From positions 744,001-808,000 of the forward strand of contig JYIP02000006.1 of the NCBI GenBank assembly GCA_001051155.2: a stretch of 64,000 bases of DNA, in the 5' to 3' direction. Below, in pieces: positions 49,340 through 59,432 of this stretch. The position numbers were made by a program, and so were the translations under genes. Position 1 is the stretch's first letter, and each line of letters opens with the position of its first letter. The DNA comes from Chrysoporthe austroafricana (lineage: Eukaryota > Ascomycota > Sordariomycetes > Diaporthales > Cryphonectriaceae). A model generated the notes under the pieces. The model had not been told where the DNA came from and ran no database searches. It saw nothing but the letters and a program-made list of their open reading frames with translations.

Positions 49340-52300
49340 TTCGGGGTATATTCTGTAAGTTGGATTTGGGCTTTTATAAATTCTTATTTGCCGGGTAGTT
49401 TTTCTATTTGATAAGGTATTCGGGATCGTAATCTGGTCTGTAATGCTTGAGGATTCGTTCGATCTCGTATTCTGGCTCGTTATTTTCGACCTGGATATTT
49501 TTATCTGTTTTGGTTGATTTTGGTATTAATTCGAAAAACGAGATATGGAATACCGGATGGATTCTCATTCTATAGGGTAATATAAGTTCAAAATTGATAT
49601 TTAAGATTTTCCTTAGGATCCTAAATAGTCCTAATTTCTTATAATCCAGTAAGTAAAAGGGTTTTGTTATTTTAATATAATCTTTCTGTCAAACAAAATA
49701 GACTTTATTTCTTTCTTGTAGGATTAGTCCTTTAATCCTTTTGGAATTAGCATATCTCGTTATTCTTTCTTGTACGAACTTTAGTTTTTTCTGGAATTCT
49801 TTTTGAATTTTCTTAATTTTTCTAATTCGTTTATTTACAGCTTCTGCATTTGCTTTTAATATCTTATCGTAATAAGCTATCGGGTTATAGCTATAGAATA
49901 TATAGAATAATAACTTTTTCGTTATGCTTATATTTATATTATTATATACAAATTGCGCTAAGGGTAAAAGGTCGATTTAGTTATCCTATTCGTAATTTAT
50001 ATAATATCATAAATATTGCTTAATAATCTGGTTAATTCTTTCCGTTTATCTGTCCGTTTATAGGTAGAATGCTATGGATATTTTCTATTATATTCCGAAT
50101 AATTTCGTAAGTAAGGTCCAGAAGTTTGATACGAACTTTCTATCTCTATCGGAAATAATTTCTTTAAGCATGCCGTAATTGGCTATAACCGTTCGGAAGA
50201 ATATATATGCGAATTCTTCTGCTATGCTGCTTTCTTTATATAATAGAAAGTAAGCATACTTGCTCAGTTTGCAAACTACTATTAAAATGCTATTATACTG
50301 TATTCTAGTTAAGGGTTTTCGTAAGAAAAGTAACTTTGTAATGAAATCCCAGCTAATAGATTGCTAAACCGTTTCTAGAATCGGGAATAGTTAGAGCAAG
50401 TTATAGGGCTTATAATATTCAATCTTGTTTTTCCTGTAGCTATTGCATTCTTGTAAAATTCTTTCGATTTTTCGTCTAAATCCTAGCAAATTCCAGTATT
50501 TCTTGATTTTTTCATAAGTAGCTCTAATTCCTTAGTAACTATATGCTAGTATATTATGCATAGTTCTGATATATTTGTCCTGTTTTTCGGGGGTTATATT
50601 TTCAGGATTTCTTTCCCGATTCTCGATTCTGATAATCGTATTAAGTTTTCTTGTTTCGTTTACCAGGCTGCTATTTTTATCTTGCTTGAAAATATTCTGC
50701 AGTTCTTTGGGTTCTATATCTTAGTAATCTAATTATCTGCTAAGGGCGTCCGCTTTGCCGTTTTCTAATCCCTTGTAATATACGATTTTTAAATCAAACT
50801 GTAAAAGGAATTCTGCTTATTTGACTTATCGTTTATTCAAGATTTTTATTATTATAAACGTTATTAGGTTTTTATAATTTGAATGTACTATTATCTGGTA
50901 TTTTATTCCGATTAGATAATGCTATTATTCTTTAAATGCTTTGATAATTGCTATTAGTTTTTTGTCCGGGATGCTATAATTGAGTTTTAGGCCGTTTAGC
51001 TTTTTTTGAGAAATTGCTTACGATCCTGAAGCATCTTTGATTATTTCGCTAGCCTAGTTATCTGCCAAATGCGTAATCTGATATATCAGTTTCAATTTCA
51101 AATGGTTTATTTGGGTTTGTTTCGTAAAGTATAGATTCTGATATAATTCGTTTTTTGATTTTATCGAATGCTTCTTATGCTTCCCTGGTCTATTCGAATT
51201 TGCAATCTTTTTTCGTAAAGTCCGTAAGTGGGCGTACAATCTTATTATAATTCCGAATAAATTGCCAGTAGAAGTTAGCGTAACTGAGAAATGCTCTGAT
51301 TTCCTTAATCTTTCCTGGTATAAGCCATTCTTTTATTGCTCGAACCTTATTTTTTTGCATACTGATTTATCCTAATTCGATAGTATAGCTTAAGTAATCG
51401 ACTTTTTGCTAATAAAACTAGCATTTGCTTGGTTTTATAAGAAACTTATTATCTTATAGCATTTGAAATATTTATTGTATATGCTATTTATATAATGCAA
51501 GGTTTTTGGAATAAATAAAGATATTATTAAAATAGATAATAACGATAATATTCAAGTATTTGCGGAAGATATTATTAATCATTTCTTGGAAAGATACGGG
51601 TATATTGGTTAATCCAAAAGGCAAGATTATATATTCGAAATATCCATAGCGGGTCCTGAATGCTATTTTCCAAATATCGTCTTTTTTGATCCGGATATAA
51701 TAATACCTTTCTTTGAGATCTAGTATAGTAAACTATTTTATTCCTGTCAAACGATCTTGCATTTCTCCTATTAATGGTAGGGGATAGCGGTTTTTGATCG
51801 TAATATTATTAAGTTGCCGATAATCCATACAAAATCGTAATTTGCCGTTTTTCTTTAGAACGAACAGGATTGAGTATCCTGCTAGTAATCGTGATTTCCG
51901 TATATAGCCTCTCTTGAAGTTTTTGTCGATATACTCTTTGAGTACTTTGAATTTTGCCTGATTAAGCTTATAAATAGAATAGTTTTGCAGCTTTGTCCTT
52001 TCTTTCAGTAGGATCTTATAATCGAAAGGGCTATATTCGGGTAAGCCGTTATCGAATTTTCTTTATTATAGCTTTTTGAATTCGTAATATTCCCGTAATA
52101 TATTTTTGAGGTCTAGTAATAGGCCTTTTTCGTTTTCTGCGATCTGTAAGAATATAAAATATCGTTATGCGTACCTTATTTCGTTAGTTTCTTATCTCTG
52201 GGGTTTTTTCGTTTCTGGTAATTTCGGGTATTTGTCGGGTACCGAGCCGAATTGCCTTCTAGCATATTCGTGCTGTAAGAGCTATATTTTTTTATAGTTC

Positions 52301-53250
52301 TATAATCTATATTCTCTCGTATTATTCCGTACTTAACCAAACTTTTATTAGTCGATAGTTATTTGTAATCTTAGTCCGTCCCTAACCTTTATTTGAAAGT
52401 TTAAAATATCCGTAACCTTTTTCTATATCGTAGCTTGCTTTCTTGCTTTAAGGGTACTTATAAGCTTATTTGAGCGCATTTCGCTTATATTGTTTTCAGT
52501 AACTAAGTCTTTTCCTCTATTAATAATTGCAACTTTTTCAGTAAGTACGGCTTGTTCTTATAAAATTTGGCTAATAGTCCAATCGATTCGAGGATTATAT
52601 TTTTTAAGCCAAAATATTCCCAAAATCAATTTATATTATGCCGTATCTGTAATATCAAAAATAACGTTTGTCGTAAGGCTTTGGATTAAAATAAATAAAT
52701 AATCAATTTTTATATCGATTATTCTTAAGTTATACGTAACCGATTTTCCTTCCATAATATTAAGTTTATAAGGATCTTTTTTCTATATTTAGGGAATTCG
52801 TTCCTTATTAATAATTTCTAATAAGATAAAATTTCCTTATGCATTACTATCTAATAATGCGCTATATCGTTATCCTTTAATATATGCATTCAAAATGATA
52901 TATTCTTCGTTCTTTCTGGTAATAGCATATAAAGACTTCCTAATCCTAATCGGCTATTATTCTATTACAGGCAATCCTTCCCTTTTGGGATATTTCGAGC
53001 ATTTCTCGCTGCTTGTTATGCCAGTTTCCTTACTTAAGCATAGCTTCGCTACCGATTCTTTTCGATTTTCTATAGTCTATACCAGTCTTTAGCCTTATTC
53101 TATGCATATATAGAATATGCTATTATATAGCATTATCCTTACGTAATCTTTCTATCGATATATGCTCGAAAGCAGTTATCTGGTAGCCTAATATATGCAT
53201 TATTATTTTCGATATATAAGATTTTTCTGTATTTTCCTTTCTTTTCCGTA
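49340..53250 (-). pseudogene. E6 pol with chromodomain, partly degraded
   Basis: Minus strand: protease about 52,900-52,800, RT about 52,100-51,420, RNase H about 51,200-50,800, integrase about 50,620-49,720, chromodomain at 49,340-49,505 (EPEYEIERILKHYRPDYDPE, then YLIK and KNYPANKNL). The chromodomain sequence differs from the E1/E2/E3 type (KWKGYY). Stops and frameshifts prevent expression, but long stretches read cleanly. Confidence 0.85.
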
Positions 53251-54039
53251 ACGGGATAGATTAATTAGTCCTATTCCCTGAATAGGAATTAATCGTATTT
53301 AACTTTCTCGCTAAAATATATCTGGCAATTATAATAAATATAGCTAATCCAGGCAAGTTTATAATAACGAAAGTATAAATAACTGATTCTTCCGTTTTTT
53401 TGGGATAAGTATTCGCTATTCTGAAATAGTATGCTTTGGAAAAGTTTTTTTGTTATAAGCTTATAAATAATATACTCAATTTCCGTATATTTGGATATCT
53501 ATTTGCTGCAATCTTGGCAGTTCTTTTGCTAATAATAAGCTATTTCTTTTGATAATTCTTTATCGGGAACTGGAATTAGTAAGTTATCTGGCTGCCTGTT
53601 AAGGTATACTGATTTCTCGATAGTATTGCTAGGTATCGGTAATCCTAATTGCATAATGCCGATTTCTTCTTCTATTATACTATTCTATTATCGTTCCAGA
53701 TAGTAATTCAAAAAGTATTTCTCTAAATCTTTTTCGCTTTGCGAAAGCTTTTCGCTAGAATAATCGGAATTGCTATCCTGGATAATAATATCGTAAAATA
53801 GGCTTTTCCTGCTTATAGCGAATTATTATTTTCTTTAAGGCTTATGTAAGAACTATCCTGAATTTTCTTTTTCTAAGAGATATAATACGCAGTAATCGTA
53901 ATAGCAAGCTATCCAGCTAAGATTGCTATAATCAGAATCCGCTATTTGCTTTAATAGGATATTTTTATTTAGCTAATTGGGTTCTTGCTGCTAAGCGATA
54001 TTAAGCTATTTCTTTAAAACTGGTTTCTATTCTCGTTTT

Positions 54040-54970
54040 TTTCGTTCCTATTAGCAATTGCGGATAATATAACTTTTCTTATTGCAATTATAATAAATAA
54101 CCCCTTTTCGTTACTTACGTATAAGGGTATTTAATTCTATAAGCTTAATATATATAATACCCGAATAGGCTATGCTATTCTTGCCTTTATATTAAAACTT
54201 GCATTTCCCAGTATTTGGCTAATATTGCAAAATAATACTGTAATTCTTCTGCTATTATTATTATTATTTATATAATCTATTATCGATTCGGATTGCTTTA
54301 TTAATAAATTCGCTAAATTTTTCAAGTCGGTCTTCTTTATAAAATTCATTTTTGATTTCTTCCTTAAGTCTTGCATAATAGGCATTTATAAGAAATTCGT
54401 CTTCGTAATTTAAATAGGCTATAATTTGCTAGAACTTAGCCGTATAGTCCGAAGCCGAACCGGTTTATCGAAATACTTCTAGTTGCCGTATTGCAATGCG
54501 TCATTTATCCAGATCTCTAAAGGTTTTGACAAAAGCCGATTCGAAATTAGCATAGCATTAGAAAATGCATTTAGTATCTTCCGAACGAAATTCTTTACTA
54601 TTATCCAAATAATTGCGGAAAGTTAGCTCTTACTATTAGAAAGCCGTTCTTTCAAAGCGATTTCCTGCGAAATCGATCTTGTTATAAGTAGTCCTGAATT
54701 AGGATCTGTAATGCTTGAAATAAGCCTTAAGTTATATCAAGAAAGCCTGAAAGTCTCCTCGAATGCTTTTGTAAGGGCTAGGTTTGTCGAACTTGAAAGC
54801 TTTTGCCTATTAAAAGGCATTAAGGCAAATAACCTTATTTTTGACTTCCTCAAGTTATTAATACAGAACTATATTCTGTTACTGGAATTGCTTATTAGTA
54901 AGGACGGTTAATATTTCTTCCTGAAAGGCCTGATTGCTAGATGAAAACGGGGTCTGGGGCGCTATCGTAT
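54040..54970 (-). pseudogene. E6 gag, degraded
   Basis: Minus strand reads PYKSIRGDFQAFLI, then FRTTYNKIDFAGNRFERTAF, then YARLKEEIKNEFYKEDRLEK, and a zinc-knuckle region YYNCNKKSYIIRNC near 54,060-54,105. One knuckle cysteine pair is better preserved than in E3. Stops remain. Confidence 0.8.
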
Positions 54971-55027
54971 CCTGGGTATTGTTTAAGGGATATATACTGG
55001 ACCGATCTCGAATAAGAATCGTCAAAA

Positions 55028-55547
55028 TATTATAAACGCTGCAATAAATCCTAAGACGTACTGTAAAGTCAAGGGGTTTATGCTAATAAAAGCAGTACCA
55101 AGTACGGGTCTTAAGCTTCAGGACGGGTTTATTTATATATCGCAATATTCATAAGCCAATGCGGCTATTAATGGTAGGGTCCAATTGATATTTAGATTGA
55201 CAACTGAAGAACTATTTATCTATCCGGCTAGTAATTCTCCCAGCCTTATATATCTAGTCTTTCAGTCCCTGGCTTATGATTGCTTACTGGAACTCGCTGC
55301 TGCTTACCGAATCCCGGTAAGCTAGGCTGAGCCCTAATAACCCTAACCCTAGGTTACGTAATCTTTGCGGGGTATGCCTCCCCATTNTGCTTACTGGAAC
55401 TCGCTGCTGCTTACCGAATCCCGGTAAGCTAGGCTGAGCCCTAATAACCCTAACCCTAGGTTACGTAATCTTTGCGGGGTATGCCTCCCTATTGTCTGGC
55501 CTGGGTTCTGTTTGGGGTTTCCTTCGTTTGCACGTTAGTTCATAATA
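55028..55547 (-). repeat. E6 5' LTR, containing an assembly duplication
   Basis: From TATTATAAACGCTGC to GTTCATAATA. It is 107 bases longer than its partner because bases 55,281-55,386 are repeated at 55,388-55,493 around an N. Confidence 0.88.
55281..55493. other. Assembly join: N flanked by two 106-bp copies
   Basis: The two copies look identical apart from the base beside the junction. The partner LTR at 48,117-48,529 has the segment only once. An unmerged contig overlap is the simplest explanation. Confidence 0.85.
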
Positions 55548-55552
55548 CTTTT

Positions 55553-56200
55553 GAAAATTATTAACGGAAAGAAATAAGTGCTAGTAGCTGAGATATATTT
55601 AAAGAAAGAGGTCCAGGCGCATGCCCCAGGCTCTTTTTTCTATATTGAATATAAAGAAAAGCTTCCGAAAACTAAGCCATTCTCTCCTTAGCTTTCTATT
55701 ATCCCTGCTTTATCCATATTCTATCTATTAGCTGGCTTAATAGCCTGGATATAAAGGTAGTTAAGTTAATAGAACTAGGGCCGTATTATATCTATTATTG
55801 CCCCATTAATACGGTTTGAAGCTATCCTTTGTATTCGCCATACTCTTATCTGTGGATTTCTCTTCAGAAAGGACTGTATCCACTTATTTCCAAGGGCTTG
55901 AGAGTCCCTATGGATATGGAAGATTTTCTGGGCGAAGAACCTTAGTTCTGAGTGGCTAAGTAGAAGCCCTAAGCTTTCCTGGATAAGGATCTACTCGACG
56001 AGCTTCTTTTCTTGAGTAATTGAAAGCCTTTGCTGGTTTTCGTAAGCTGTTTTATATAGTTCTGCTCCTTTTAGACGGTCGTAAAGTATAGCCTTTGGAA
56101 TACCCCATTCTTTGGAGGCTTTGCGTATAGATAGGCCATTTCTGACGGCCTCAATAGCCTGCGCAAGCTCGAATTCGACATATGGCTTCATTGAGGGCAT
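55553..56200 (-). pseudogene. P2 transposase, N-terminal part
   Basis: Starts at 56,200 with MPSMKPYVEFELAQAIEAV and LSIRKASKEWGIPKAILYDR, a psq-type helix-turn-helix of pogo transposases. It continues with QQRLSITQEKKLVE (start of the CENP-B-type DNA-binding domain). A stop follows at about 55,991 (probably TGG to TAG). Beyond it the frame continues through RNPQIRVW and AIKPANR to NMDKAGII, the first catalytic Asp region of the DDE domain, with the neighbouring Glu of the family changed to Lys. It ends at the E6 insertion and resumes at 48,111. Confidence 0.8.
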
Positions 56201-56298
56201 ATAAAGATCTTATAGAAAAGGGAAGTTGATTGAGGATAAATTGGTTGAGAAAAGCTCATTATACTTAAAGGGGTTGAAAAAAGGGATAGGACTAACAA

Positions 56299-56343
56299 GG
56301 GAGGCCGGAAACTAGGGGTGGCCGGAAACTACCCCTTGCGACT
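56299..56343 (-). repeat. P2 right terminal inverted repeat
   Basis: Reverse-strand AGTCGCAAGGGGTAGTTTCC, then CGGCCACCCCTAGTTTCCGG; the partner of 47,040-47,085. Confidence 0.85.
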
Positions 56344-56587
56344 TAATATCAGTACGAATTCGAAGTTCGCAAGCATTGAAGATATATAGAAAACTCAAAA
56401 GGCAGTAAATAGAAACGAAAATAGTTTAGATAAAGAGAGCGATATCGAATTACCTAGCAATAAGGAGGACTGCATTATAGTGGCTTCATAGGAAGAAAAA
56501 GTAATATATATATATATATATAATATATGTGGTGTAGTGGCCGGGGGGGCTTAAACTAGGGGTGGGCCGAAACTACCCCCTGCGACT
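56344..56587 (+). mobile_element. P1: right piece with 3' terminal inverted repeat
   Basis: Continues the + strand transposase C-terminus from 47,039 (NSKFASIEDI, then NSLDKESDIELPSNKED), passes through a TA-rich repeat at about 56,501-56,528, and ends in the terminal repeat finishing TGCGACT, followed by TA. This is the last mobile-element base on the right. Confidence 0.8.
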
Positions 56588-56868
56588 TATTAAACAGCTT
56601 GCTTATGTTTAAACATGCTTAACATGCAGCCACTGAAGATATTCTTAACGCTGAAGCCATGCTGTGACAATACTTTCCCAGGAATATACTCCAAGAGTTG
56701 GGTGTATAGATTATAGCTGCATATGAATGCTTGCAAAAAGTCTCATTCAGGAGCGAAGACTTTAATCGCTACTGCTTTGCGGGAAAACTTTCGCCCGTTG
56801 CTTACTGGCTACTCTGGCAACGGTCACGTGCAAGAGCGCTGTTGTGTTTTGCAACGTACAAGTGAACA
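56588..56868 (+). promoter_or_regulatory. Upstream region of the hydrolase gene
   Basis: About 280 bases of normal composition separate the P1 end from the first in-frame ATG at 56,869. It must hold the promoter or 5' UTR, unless the transposons carry regulatory sequence too. No specific element is recognised. Confidence 0.35.
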
Positions 56869-58743
56869 ATGACAGCAAATCCAAATCTTTCAAGGAGCTG
56901 CCTTTGGGTGATAGAAGTTCTGCGCCCTACTTTCTCTATCAATCTTGATCCAAGCTGTCCTAGACAGACAAATATGGACGAGAAGCAGCCATTTATGGGT
57001 CCGACTGCGCGGCCTGGGCAGCTTGAAAAGGATGCACGCCGTCGTAGACGTCCCGGGTCACCCAAGTTCCTTCTGGCAAGCAGCATCCTGGTCTTGCTTG
57101 CCATGATACATCTGTCCTGGCGCGTGTTTACGCGTGACCATCATTATGAGGATCACCGAAATGGTCGCTATAGCTACGAAGGAGAACGCATCACATGGGA
57201 GGCCTGTGGCGAGATCAAGGAGCGGCATGTGGAGTGTTCAACCATTACAGTGCCGATGGATCAGTTTAACTCCAGCAATTCGGGCAACAAGGTTTTCACC
57301 ATCCCTCTGATTCGCATGCGCGGGAAGAACGCAACCCAGAACCTTCTTCTCAATCCGGGTGGCCCAGGCGGTTCTGGTCTCAACTTCCTTTTCAGGCGTG
57401 GTGAGGATCTCAGCGCCATCGTCGGCGAGGGTTTCCATTTATTGTCCTTTGATCCAAGAGGTGTAAATCTCTCCACGCCGCAAGCCGTTTGCTACCCTGA
57501 TCGGGAGACTCGGCGTGCCTTGTCTCGGGTTAGGGATGCCAGAGTCATCGAGGACAGCCCGGAAGCCTATGCCTTTGCCCAGAACTTCGCCCAAGCTTGC
57601 GCAGACACTATGAGTGAACACGGGCTGTATATCAATACGCCTCAAACGGCTGCAGATATGAACAGCATTCTTGATGCTGTGGGCCAAGAAAGCATGGTTT
57701 ACTGGGGTTTCAGCTACGGAACACTGCTTGGCCAGACTTACGCTGGCCTTTTCCCCGAACGGTCTGAACGCGTCATCATTGACGGTGTGGTCAACCAATT
57801 CGACTGGTACGAAGCGCTCGCGAGCGAAGAAGACTTCAGCGATACGGTGCATGTTCTCGAAGGCTTCTTCGAGGAATGCCTCAAAGCAGCAGAGAATTGT
57901 ACCCTGTCCAGGTTCTCAAGCTCCAAAGAAGAGCTCATGGACAAGGTCCTTGGACTAGCAGAAAGCATCCATGATGAACCAATGAGCGTCTACGTTAACA
58001 ACACAATCTGGGGAACACTCGACTATTTCAAGATCTTGTACGCCGGTATCTTTCCCGCGCTGTACAAGCCAACTCAGTGGTATGGGCTTGCAGATCGCCT
58101 TGCTAAGCTGCTCGAAGGAAATGCAACCGATGCGTTCTTGGCTTATGGCGGAGGCGATCCATGGGGACTTGAAATTGAGGCCAATCAATTCGTCACTTTC
58201 AACGATGGCAAATCTGGGCTGAACAATTGGCCCAAGGGACGCCAGGCTGCACTCGAGATAATAGCGCCTGTGGCCAATGCGAGCCTCTTCAGTCCGACAG
58301 AAAACGGCGGATTGTATCAAAAACAGCAGTGGATCGTTCCTAAGACACACAATTATGTGCCCAAAGTCGGCGTCGAAACCGCGCATCCTCTGCTCATCCT
58401 ATCTACCACTTACGACCCGATCTGCCCACTGGTGTCTGCTCGATCGGCCAAAACTGCCTTTGCAGGGTCGGAGATCGTGGAAGTCAAGGCTTTTGGCCAT
58501 TGCTCTGTGGCCGTGACGTCGAGCTGTGTTGCAAAGCACGTTCGGGCTTTCTTATATAATGGCACGGTACCAGACGGCCACACTCAGTGCGAGGCTGACG
58601 GGCCGTATTTCGTGAAGCCAGAAGAAGAAGGAAAGAGCATCACGGCATTGAAAGAGTTTGTGGACCCTGAAGATATGAAGATTCACATAGCACAGTTAAA
58701 GATCGCAAGGGACTTGGAGTGGCCGACGTGGCCGCGGTGGTAA
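56869..58743 (+). CDS. Membrane-anchored alpha/beta-hydrolase, tripeptidyl-aminopeptidase type (peptidase family S33-like)
   Basis: Single open frame without introns, 624 codons. The likelier start is Met36 (56,974, MDEKQPFMGP), giving about 589 residues; the upstream Met at 56,869 is in frame and cannot be excluded. A basic stretch (RRRRRPGSPK) precedes one hydrophobic helix at residues 67-87 (FLLASSILVLLAM), indicating a type II membrane protein with the catalytic part outside the cytosol; several NxT/S sites fit. Oxyanion motif NPGGPGGSG at 162-170, nucleophile elbow GFSYG with Ser282, Asp516 in TYDPICP and His544 in GHCSVA complete the triad. The C-terminal part from about 490 is the TAP-like domain. 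It probably removes short peptides from N-termini in the secretory pathway or at the cell surface (family inference). Confidence 0.9.
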   Translation: MTANPNLSRSCLWVIEVLRPTFSINLDPSCPRQTNMDEKQPFMGPTARPGQLEKDARRRRRPGSPKFLLASSILVLLAMIHLSWRVFTRDHHYEDHRNGRYSYEGERITWEACGEIKERHVECSTITVPMDQFNSSNSGNKVFTIPLIRMRGKNATQNLLLNPGGPGGSGLNFLFRRGEDLSAIVGEGFHLLSFDPRGVNLSTPQAVCYPDRETRRALSRVRDARVIEDSPEAYAFAQNFAQACADTMSEHGLYINTPQTAADMNSILDAVGQESMVYWGFSYGTLLGQTYAGLFPERSERVIIDGVVNQFDWYEALASEEDFSDTVHVLEGFFEECLKAAENCTLSRFSSSKEELMDKVLGLAESIHDEPMSVYVNNTIWGTLDYFKILYAGIFPALYKPTQWYGLADRLAKLLEGNATDAFLAYGGGDPWGLEIEANQFVTFNDGKSGLNNWPKGRQAALEIIAPVANASLFSPTENGGLYQKQQWIVPKTHNYVPKVGVETAHPLLILSTTYDPICPLVSARSAKTAFAGSEIVEVKAFGHCSVAVTSSCVAKHVRAFLYNGTVPDGHTQCEADGPYFVKPEEEGKSITALKEFVDPEDMKIHIAQLKIARDLEWPTWPRW

Positions 58744-59432
58744 TTTCCTAAAGCTTGGGGTGGGTTCAAGCTGCGCATCCTTGACTGTGACCCCACCTCC
58801 ACGCCAATTCACGTATGGAATTACGCATGCCATCCTCGACACTTTGTGTAGAGGGTTGGATCTTGGGGCATCAGGGAGTTCCGGGAGATGTGAGACGATG
58901 CGATGATGGGCTAGCTAAGTAGCTTTTGCAAGTTATTCGTAGCTGATCTCGCAATTACATTGGAGCCTCTTGTGGCCAAGAAAGGTGTATGGCAGCCCAA
59001 AACAGACCACCGAAGATACAGCTAGCGTTTTTATGGGAAGCAAGGACCGTCGTGGCATTATCAAGGCGGAACAACAATTACTATTTCAAGGCGCCTACAG
59101 AACACCACTTGACACCGGGTTTTGAGTACAATCTACTAGTAATGGTACGTTCACTTTGCATTCTGCTCGTGTCATTTATTTTTCCTCCGGGAGAGGGGTG
59201 AGGGCAACTTATGTCCGACAATTCGACTACTTGGGTAGATAGAGAATGTAGTTATAATTAATTACGTATGATTGAGATTTCTGTAACCACCCCGCCTCCC
59301 GGGGAAGGGTCACGCACCGTATCAGGGAACCCAGAGAAGGCTAGTTAATATATTGGAAATAATTGCTACCTCTTGACGGCGTATGTCGAGAATTTCTAAG
59401 ATGCCAATCTCGACATATCGGTCCCTGAAACA
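58744..59432. other. Intergenic region between hydrolase and sirtuin (convergent 3' ends)
   Basis: Both flanking genes end here. The short open stretches (58,989-59,201 and others) lack any family resemblance. Around 59,160-59,190 and 59,290-59,310 are GGGAG/CTCCC-type words. No gene, RNA or repeat identified. Confidence 0.5.

Larger units (their letters stand above)
48117..55547 (-). mobile_element. E6: complete family A-type chromovirus, less mutated
   Basis: LTRs at 48,117-48,529 and 55,028-55,547, with an exact TSD CTTTT (48,112-48,116 and 55,548-55,552). About 7.32 kb after removing the 107-base assembly duplication. It keeps a higher GC content and fewer stops than other copies. It belongs to a divergent subfamily: its LTR has a different U3, and its accessory gene is only distantly similar. 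Inserted in the DDE domain of P2 transposase. Confidence 0.93.
47040..56343 (-). mobile_element. P2: complete pogo/Fot1-like DNA transposon, interrupted by E6
   Basis: The ends are inverted: AGTCGCAAAAGGTAGTTTCC at the left and, on the reverse strand, AGTCGCAAGGGGTAGTTTCC at the right. TA flanks both sides (47,038-47,039 and 56,344-56,345). Subtracting E6 and one TSD copy leaves about 1.87 kb, typical of fungal Fot1/pogo elements. It encodes one transposase on the minus strand and lies inside P1, in opposite orientation. Confidence 0.9.

Noticed and set aside
1..56587. Starship or other giant cargo element
   Set aside because: No tyrosine recombinase captain recognised and no host-like cargo genes; all sequence is accounted for by LTR elements and pogo copies.
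57238..58516. Several 66-143-codon frames overlapping the hydrolase gene on both strands
   Set aside because: Shadows of a GC-balanced real gene; no family motifs.
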